A program made the translations under genes and the position numbers. Of a stretch of DNA of 21,386 nt, positions 16,219-21,386 are shown piece after piece. The notes below the pieces were generated by a model that was given only the letters and a program-made list of their open reading frames with translations, made no database searches and had not been told where the DNA came from. This stretch comes from Pseudomonadota bacterium (GTDB lineage: Bacteria > Pseudomonadota > Alphaproteobacteria > Acetobacterales > Acetobacteraceae), in the NCBI GenBank assembly GCA_023390705.1, contig JAEWCI010000651.1:1-21386 (forward strand), given 5' to 3'. Every line of letters starts with the position of its first letter. Position 1 is the stretch's first letter.

Positions 16219-17385
16219 TTAGTTGCCGCCCAATCGGCCGCGCAGCTTGAGCGCGAGGCGATGGAGCGGGGGCGACTTCATCAGGGTACGACCGACGGCG
16301 CGGCGCAGGTAGAAGCCGGCGCCCGCCATCTCTAGGCTTTGTAAGCGTGCAGCATGCCAAGCCAGCGCCTCGTTTGCCGCCGCGTGCTGTTGCTCCGCCG
16401 CTTGTCGCGCCGACGTCTGCACGGTAATGCTCGTGGCGAGAATGTCGTTTTCCCGCCGCAGCGCCGCGGCCTGCAGGCCGACGATCTCCCGCTCCCGCCG
16501 TTCGGTCGCGGCCTCGGCTTTGGCGGCAGCAACACGGGTTTCCGCTGCCGCAAGTGCGGCCCGGGTCTCCTCAAGTTGCTTTTCGAGCGCGCCAAGTTGC
16601 TTTTCGAGCGCGTCTCCCCGGAAGAACCGGCTATAGGCGTCCATAGAGAGCACGTGGTAGGCGCCAGCGCCGTCCAACTGCTCGGGCACGTTCCAGACAC
16701 CGACGAAATAGCTACAATTCGTGGGCGAGGGCGCCACCATGCCGGAAGGGACCCGGAGTGACAGGCACGGGCGACTGACCTGCACGACGCGCGGCGGCTC
16801 GCTGCCCGGCGGCGCAGCCGGCATCGCGGAGAAGCCGAGCGTGCTGCTGCCGAGAAGCCACTGCACGCTGTCCCCCAGGATGGAGGTGGTCAATGCCTGG
16901 AACTCGGCCAGGGTGAGGCGCCGCCGGTGATGGGGGTTGCCTTCCGCAGCGCCGTAGTACCAGTGATCATTCGGGCAGGTCAGCACGAAGACTGCGTCCG
17001 GCCTCGCCAGCGCCTTGATCGCCCGCAGGTAGGCGGTGGCATCCTCGACATGCTCGATGGTCTCAATCGACACGACAAGATCGAAATGCCCGGCGGGCAA
17101 CTGCTGCGCGAGCGTCTCGGCCGGGCCAGAGCGAAAGCTGAGTCCGTCGGACTGGAAATTGGCACGCGCCTTGGCTACAGCTTCCTCGGATATGTCCACG
17201 CCCACGACTTCGGCAGCGCCGAACTTTGCCAGCAGCCAGGCGCCATACCCCTCGCCGCAGGCGATATCCAGCACCCGACGGCCGGCGGCGAAGGGCAAGG
17301 CCAGCGCATAGCGGCCTACATGAATCGATGCCTCGATCGGATCATAGGGATCCTCCCCGCCGACCGGCAACCGTTCCATACTCAT
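16219..17385 (-). CDS. SAM-dependent methyltransferase with C-terminal coiled coil (WbdD-like, no kinase)
   Basis: A 388-residue protein starting at an ATG with AAGGAG five bases upstream. Residues ~15-200 are a class I methyltransferase: motif I VLDIACGEGYGA (38-49), acidic VGVDIS (61-66), and FDLVVSIETIEHVED (101-115). Residues ~258-352 are a long coiled coil beginning with EKQLGALEKQLEE. The last ~35 residues are basic and amphipathic (FYLRRAVGRTLMKSP, LHRLALKLRGRL), as expected for peripheral membrane binding. E. coli O9a WbdD has methyltransferase, kinase, coiled-coil ruler and membrane-binding tail in that order; here the kinase is missing. Its neighbour upstream is a Wzt with a carbohydrate-binding domain, as in the WbdD systems. 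A general methyltransferase with an oligomerising tail is the alternative. Confidence 0.83.
   Translation of the reverse strand: MSMERLPVGGEDPYDPIEASIHVGRYALALPFAAGRRVLDIACGEGYGAWLLAKFGAAEVVGVDISEEAVAKARANFQSDGLSFRSGPAETLAQQLPAGHFDLVVSIETIEHVEDATAYLRAIKALARPDAVFVLTCPNDHWYYGAAEGNPHHRRRLTLAEFQALTTSILGDSVQWLLGSSTLGFSAMPAAPPGSEPPRVVQVSRPCLSLRVPSGMVAPSPTNCSYFVGVWNVPEQLDGAGAYHVLSMDAYSRFFRGDALEKQLGALEKQLEETRAALAAAETRVAAAKAEAATERREREIVGLQAAALRRENDILATSITVQTSARQAAEQQHAAANEALAWHAARLQSLEMAGAGFYLRRAVGRTLMKSPPLHRLALKLRGRLGGN
16572..16613 (-). repeat. Perfect 21-bp tandem repeat encoding one coiled-coil heptad
   Basis: The unit CAAGTTGCTTTTCGAGCGCG plus one base occurs twice in a row (16572-16592 and 16593-16612, identical over 20 bases). 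On the minus strand each copy encodes ALEKQL plus one residue, that is one seven-residue heptad, at the start of the coiled coil of the methyltransferase protein. Gain or loss of a unit by slippage would keep the frame and shift the coil by one heptad. Confidence 0.9.
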
Positions 17386-17511
17386 CCCTGCTCCTTATCG
17401 TGGTGCGCTGGCCCCCGTGCCGCCCGCATAATCGGGTCGGCAGAGGCATGAATATGCAGGCTGGCCATACCGTCACCAGCCGAAGCCACAGCAGACCTCA
17501 TCCGAGGAAAC

Positions 17512-18828
17512 TTACTGAGGCACGGCGGCAGCAGGTTCAAGCCGTACATCCCATGCCCGCTCGATATGCACCAAGCCGGCGCTGCGGTATTCATCGTTTC
17601 TGACACGAAACGGACAGACGCCCTTCGCCTCCTTCAGCACCAGTACGCCAAGACCATCATTCACCGCGACCCGCCAGTAATAGGTTCCGGTGAGCAACGG
17701 GAGATCGGTGAAGGTCACCTCGACTTCTCCGCGCGGTGCCGGCGGGTGGGTACCCAGACGGTCCATCAGGGTGGTGGAGCCACAAATATAGGTTCCGTCG
17801 CTGGCGTAAAGGTTGAAGACAAAACTGACGCGATCGGGCATTTCCGCCGGGGCCAGCACGTCGTAGCGAAAGCGGAGATGCACGGTGGACCCATGGCGGA
17901 CCACCTCGACGGGCCGGCCGGTCTCGTCCTTGAGCGTGAAGCTATGCAGGCGAATGATATCGCCCGGCTGTAGTGTCGGTGACGGCGGCGCGGGCGGCAC
18001 CGTACCCTCCGGGGCGCCTACCGCTCCGGGGCCGTCGTCCTCGCCGTCGCTGGCCGGTACCGGTGCGGCGGCCGCGGGCGGGCTGGTATCCGCCACGTAG
18101 CGGTCCACGACCTCGCTCGGGCTGCCGAACGCCACCATCCGTCCGCCCTTCAGATAGAGGACCTTCTGACAGGTTGTCCGAACCAGATACTCGTCATGCG
18201 CCACCAACAAGATGGTGCAGCCGGCCTCCCGCACCTCCTGAAAGCGGCGCACGCATTTCCGCTGGAAGGCCGTGTCGCCGACCGAAAGGATCTCGTCCAC
18301 GATCAGCACGTCCGGTTCGACATGGATTGCCACGGAAAAGGCGAGCCGCGCGTACATGCCGCTGGAATAGGTCTTCACCGGCCGGTCGAGATATTCGCCG
18401 ATGTCGGCGAACCCAGCGATGCGGTCGAATTTCCGCATCACCTCCTCCTCCGTCATACCGAGGAGCATGCCGTTGAAGATGACGTTCTCCCGCCCTGTGA
18501 GCTCGGGATTAAAGCCGCTGCCGAGTTCGATAAGAGGAGCAATCCGTCCCTGCACCCGCATGGTGCCGGCGCTCGGCGCCAGGGTACCCGAGAGCAGGCG
18601 GAGCAGCGTGCTCTTGCCCGCGCCGTTGCGGCCGATCACGCCGACTGTCTCGCCTCGGCCAACCTCGAAGGTGACGCCTTGCAGTACGGTGATGTCGTTG
18701 CCGTACCGCCGGCGGCCACGGAACAGCATCTGCAGCAGCCGCTCGTGCGGACGCTCATAGAGGCGGTAGGTCTTGCCGAGATTCTCGACCGAGATGACCG
18801 GACCCCGGATCGCGGAATCAGACGACAT
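17512..18828 (-). CDS. wzt: Wzt-type ABC ATPase with C-terminal carbohydrate-binding domain
   Basis: A 438-residue ATPase of the second exporter. Walker A is GRNGAGKS (66-73), the signature YSSGM (154-158), Walker B VLIVDE (174-179), and the switch His211 is in VAHD. After the ATPase comes a flexible Ala/Pro/Gly linker (~248-286), then a beta-rich domain (~288-430) with FTLKDETGRPVEVV, VSFVFNLYASDGTYICGS and a closing GTYYWRVAV segment. This fits the Wzt_C carbohydrate-binding fold, which in E. coli O9a recognises the capped end of the polymer before export. The ATG at 18828 is chosen; the frame extends 21 residues upstream into the permease gene. Its start overlaps the permease stop by 11 bases. 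The ATPase end is followed by a 126-base gap with nothing recognisable. Confidence 0.93.
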   Translation of the reverse strand: MSSDSAIRGPVISVENLGKTYRLYERPHERLLQMLFRGRRRYGNDITVLQGVTFEVGRGETVGVIGRNGAGKSTLLRLLSGTLAPSAGTMRVQGRIAPLIELGSGFNPELTGRENVIFNGMLLGMTEEEVMRKFDRIAGFADIGEYLDRPVKTYSSGMYARLAFSVAIHVEPDVLIVDEILSVGDTAFQRKCVRRFQEVREAGCTILLVAHDEYLVRTTCQKVLYLKGGRMVAFGSPSEVVDRYVADTSPPAAAAPVPASDGEDDGPGAVGAPEGTVPPAPPSPTLQPGDIIRLHSFTLKDETGRPVEVVRHGSTVHLRFRYDVLAPAEMPDRVSFVFNLYASDGTYICGSTTLMDRLGTHPPAPRGEVEVTFTDLPLLTGTYYWRVAVNDGLGVLVLKEAKGVCPFRVRNDEYRSAGLVHIERAWDVRLEPAAAVPQ

Positions 18829-19624
18829 CGGCGAATCCGTGTTTGGTGCGCTGGAAAAGCCAGTGCCCAGCGAGCGCCGTGCCGAGGCCAACCATCCAGA
18901 GCCCGCTCAGCAAGACCAAGCCAGGCCAGATGCCGTCAATCAGCGCACCGCGCGTCGCCTCGACAAACCAGGCCAGCGGGTTCGCGAGCAGCACGACCCT
19001 GAGCGCCTGCGGCACCGAGGCCAGCGGATAGAAAATGGGCGTCAGGAATATCAATGCCGGCAGGATGGTGGAGACGAGCTGGCCGAGGTCGCGCAGATAG
19101 ACACCAAGCGCCGCCAGCATCCAGGACAACCCTGCAACGAACAGTGCCAACGCCGGCCAGATCACTGGCAGTGCCAGTACGCTTGGTGGAGGCCAGCCGA
19201 CGAGGACGAAGTAGGCCAGCAGCAGCATCGCATAGTTCACCGCGGTGGCGAAGAGCGAGGCAGCAATGGCCGCCGGCACCAGGATCTCGAGCGGAAAGGC
19301 GATCTTCGTGACGTAAGACGGGTTTTCCAACATCAACCGTGGAGCGCGGCCGACGACGTCGGCAAAAAATTGGAAGAGAATCAGTCCGGCATAGATCCGA
19401 AGAGCGAAGTCCCCAAAACCCTCTCCGCCACCCGTCCAGCGGGAGACGAAGACGGCGCTGAACAGATAGGTGTAAACCGCAAGGTAAAACAGCGGCGTGA
19501 TAAAGTAGTGCGCCAGCCCCAGCGAGGTACCGACCACGCGGGTGCGAATCTCCCGCTCGGCGATGCGTCGGGTCGTAATCAGGTTGTGCCTGCTGAACAA
19601 GGCAAGGAAGGGCTGTCGCTGCAT
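18818..19624 (-). CDS. wzm: Wzm-type ABC-2 polysaccharide permease, second exporter
   Basis: A permease of about 268 residues, first gene of the minus-strand operon. It has an N-terminal amphipathic segment (RRIAEREIRTRVVGTSLGL, with TSLG where other Wzm proteins have GSxLG), about six membrane helices, and a conserved TPIFYPLASVP with NPLAWFVEATRGALI near the end. The ATG at 19624 gives the usual Wzm length; a GTG at 19699 would add 25 residues unlike the family. Neither start has a clear ribosome binding site. A promoter-like pair at 19663-19692 would place the transcript start between the two candidates, favouring 19624. The Wzt gene overlaps its end. Confidence 0.9.
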   Translation of the reverse strand: MQRQPFLALFSRHNLITTRRIAEREIRTRVVGTSLGLAHYFITPLFYLAVYTYLFSAVFVSRWTGGGEGFGDFALRIYAGLILFQFFADVVGRAPRLMLENPSYVTKIAFPLEILVPAAIAASLFATAVNYAMLLLAYFVLVGWPPPSVLALPVIWPALALFVAGLSWMLAALGVYLRDLGQLVSTILPALIFLTPIFYPLASVPQALRVVLLANPLAWFVEATRGALIDGIWPGLVLLSGLWMVGLGTALAGHWLFQRTKHGFADVV

Positions 19625-19662
19625 GGGAGGGTTGAGGCTTAGAGGGGCCAAGCCCGCAACAG

Positions 19663-19692
19663 CACATAGCGTCAGCGGCGTAGCCTTTGCAA
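19663..19692 (-). promoter_or_regulatory. Possible sigma-70-type promoter for the minus-strand operon
   Basis: On the minus strand TTGCAA (19692-19687) is followed after 17-18 bases by CTATGT/TATGTG (19669-19663), a fair -35/-10 pair. A start near 19656 would leave a leader of about 30 bases before the ATG at 19624. This is pattern matching only; in high-GC alphaproteobacteria such pairs are weak evidence. Confidence 0.3.
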
Positions 19693-20179
19693 GGGCCACA
19701 CCGCCGCAGGCCGGCAGCGCGGCGGACTGCCGTTGTGTTGTATCATTTATGGAGTCAATACGAACTGAACCGCCCCGGCTTTGCCGGAGGCTGGTTGGCT
19801 TGGGTCACGCCGCCAGCGCCTCCTGCGCCACGCATACCGCCGATTTCGACATCCTCCGCATCAGCCGCCTCCGCACCCAGAGCCGAAAGCCAGCGAAAGC
19901 GCCCAGGTCCAGTGAAGGGTTTCAACAGAGCATCCCTGACTCCGAGTAGGAGCCCTGGCCGCCATGACCACGCCGTTGACACCATGGCCACGACAGCCCC
20001 TCATGGAGCCTGTCGGGCAACGGCCATGGCGGCCGGCAATGCCATCTGCGGCCGGGGCGCCCTGGCACCACTCACCGCATGACATCGATGCCACTTGGTG
20101 ATAGCGGCGCGGGCCGTCGGATTGCCCCCGGCTCCCGTACCGCGATCCCCACCCTGCCAGCATAGCGTGTTGAGGCAAG
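19693..20179. other. Gene-poor interval between divergent operon and ligase gene
   Basis: About 490 bases with no gene I can support. The end nearest the operon is relatively AT-rich (TTGTATCATTTATGGAG at 19737-19753), as expected of a promoter region. A small inverted repeat CCGGC-TTT-GCCGG lies at 19775-19787, in a sequence (ACTGAACCGCCCCGGC) that resembles ends of some insertion sequences. A minus-strand frame 19755-19991 (78 codons, ending NQPPAKPGRFSSY) is open, but I recognise no family. The right part has no clear promoter for the ligase gene. Confidence 0.5.
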
Positions 20180-21386
20180 ATGCCGCTGGAGCGAACCCAG
20201 GCACGAACCGAACAGATCGCCCAGGCCCTGGTGCTGGCGCTGCCCTTCATGCTGATCCACGCCCGCGTGGCGGCGGAAGCCATGTTCGCCGGGCTGGCCG
20301 TGCTGATGCTGATCCGCACCGCCCTGCACCGCGACCTGACGCCCTACCGGCAGCCCTGGGTGGTGTTGGCCTTCGCCTACTGGGCCTGGCTGGTGCTGGT
20401 TTCCCTGCTGCAGGGTGCCTGGCCGCAGGTGGTGCGGGCGCTGGTCTGGGGCCGCATTCCGCTGGCGGTGCTGGCGCTGTCGAACTGGCTGTTGGCGGAT
20501 GCCCGGATGCGTCGCTGGCTGCTGTATTCCACTGGCCTGGCAAGTGCCTGGATAACCCTGGAATGCTGGCTCCAGGTGGTGTTCGGCCGTGGCCTGATGG
20601 GCCAGGGTCGGTTCGGCGCGGGGCAGCTCATGGGTCCCTTTCCCAAGCCGCGGGCAGGGCCGATGCTGCTGCGGCTGATGCTGCCCGCGCTGGTCTGGGC
20701 CTCGGCCGCCGGCGGACGCTGGGCGGCGCTGGCCCTGCCTAGCTTGGCGCTGGCGACGCTGGCGCTGATCGGCCAGCGCATGCCCTTCATCGAAGCCATT
20801 GCCGTGCTGGTGCTGGTCGCCTTGCTGCTGCCACGGCTGCGGCTGCCCATGCTGCTGGCGCTGGCCGCCGGAGGGGCGGCGCTGGCCGCCGGGGTGCTGG
20901 TAGCCCCGGAGGTCGCCTGGCGGATGAGCGGCCAGTTCCTGGATCAACTGGCGAATTTCCCGAACAGCCATTACGGCCAGATCTATGCCCGCGCCCTGGC
21001 GATCGGGCTGGAGCATCCCTGGACCGGCCTGGGCTTCGATGCCTTCCGCATCCATTGCGAGGACCCGCGCTATTTCCGCGGCTGGGTGCCGGGCAGCGAT
21101 GGCGGCGGCGCCGCGATCTGCGTGCCGCATCCGCACAACCACTACCTGGAAGCGCTTTCGGATGCCGGCTTCCCCGGCCTGCTGCTGTTCGGCGGCCTGG
21201 CCGTCGCCTGGCTGGTGCCCCTGGCCCGCGGCCTTCGGCAGCGGCCGGACCCCGTGCGGCTCGGCCTGCTGGCGGCGGCACTGGTGACGCTGTTCCCCGT
21301 GGCGGGCACCACCGCCTTTACCGTGATGCCGACCGGCGGCGCCTTCTTCCTGCTGCTCGGCTGGGGCCTGGCGGCGGCACAGGTGG
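20180..21386 (+). CDS. O-antigen ligase-like membrane protein (3' end outside window)
   Basis: The frame is open from the ATG at 20180 to the window edge, about 402 codons, with GAGG five bases before the start. The product is a polytopic membrane protein with about ten hydrophobic segments. A large periplasmic-type loop (about residues 245-325) carries SHYGQIYARALAIGLEHP, GLGFDAFRIHC, and HPHNHYLEALSDAGFPGL (His317, His319, Asn320, His321). That last motif is characteristic of the Wzy_C/WaaL family. Members either ligate exported glycan to lipid A-core (WaaL) or polymerise repeat units (Wzy). With ABC-dependent exporters nearby, ligase is the better guess. It is divergent from the minus-strand operon. 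Confidence 0.87.
   Translation, partial: MPLERTQARTEQIAQALVLALPFMLIHARVAAEAMFAGLAVLMLIRTALHRDLTPYRQPWVVLAFAYWAWLVLVSLLQGAWPQVVRALVWGRIPLAVLALSNWLLADARMRRWLLYSTGLASAWITLECWLQVVFGRGLMGQGRFGAGQLMGPFPKPRAGPMLLRLMLPALVWASAAGGRWAALALPSLALATLALIGQRMPFIEAIAVLVLVALLLPRLRLPMLLALAAGGAALAAGVLVAPEVAWRMSGQFLDQLANFPNSHYGQIYARALAIGLEHPWTGLGFDAFRIHCEDPRYFRGWVPGSDGGGAAICVPHPHNHYLEALSDAGFPGLLLFGGLAVAWLVPLARGLRQRPDPVRLGLLAAALVTLFPVAGTTAFTVMPTGGAFFLLLGWGLAAAQV

Noticed and set aside
20072..21142. Minus-strand 356-codon frame opposite the ligase gene
   Set aside because: It is Gln/His/Gly-rich shadow sequence; the plus-strand frame shows membrane helices and the HPHNHYLEA ligase motif.
1..21386. Search for CRISPR arrays, tRNA or rRNA genes and riboswitches
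   Set aside because: No regularly spaced repeats, tRNA-like cloverleaf sequence or rRNA segment was recognised on either strand.

Overview
This window reads as a chromosomal segment of a high-GC alphaproteobacterium. Codon third positions in the outer genes are almost all G or C. The gene set (motB/motA, PaaI-type thioesterase, rhomboid, ABC exporter of surface glycan) and the overall style suggest the Acetobacteraceae, something Roseomonas-like. That placement is inference; no rRNA or other marker gene is present.

Layout. (1) 1-2729, plus strand: the end of motB, then motA, a hotdog thioesterase and a rhomboid protease, closely packed. (2) 2765-6027, plus strand: a TauD/TfdA-like Fe(II)/2-oxoglutarate dioxygenase, then a Wzm-type permease, a short Wzt/KpsT-type ATPase and a GmhA-type sugar-phosphate isomerase. 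(3) 6028-6869: debris of two insertion sequences, a frameshifted IS110-family 3' part (minus) butted against a 5'-truncated IS481-family transposase (plus). (4) 7056-19624, minus strand: an eight-gene surface-glycan operon, transcribed right to left: Wzm permease, Wzt ATPase with C-terminal carbohydrate-binding domain, methyltransferase with coiled-coil tail, a 1104-residue GT2-GT4-SPASM-radical SAM fusion, a stand-alone domain of unknown function, a GT4, a HAD fused to that same unknown domain, and a second GT4. (5) 19625-20179: a gene-poor stretch with a possible promoter. (6) 20180 to the end, plus strand: an O-antigen ligase-like membrane protein, cut by the window edge.

How it may work together. 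The minus-strand operon looks like an ABC-transporter-dependent polysaccharide pathway. GT2/GT4 domains would build the chain on the cytoplasmic face. The methyltransferase-coiled-coil protein resembles a reduced WbdD, the chain terminator and length ruler of E. coli O8/O9a, but has no kinase domain. The Wzt carbohydrate-binding domain would recognise the finished end, and Wzm/Wzt would export it. The ligase at the right edge could attach exported glycan to lipid A-core. A second exporter pair (3841-5421) lacks a carbohydrate-binding domain and probably serves another polymer.

The most unusual content is the four-part glycosyltransferase/radical SAM fusion, the pair of proteins sharing an uncharacterised domain (motifs FFL[AS]REG, SRR and D[CI]GWKGSIQD), the kinase-less WbdD-like protein, and a perfect 21-bp tandem repeat that encodes exactly one coiled-coil heptad in it.
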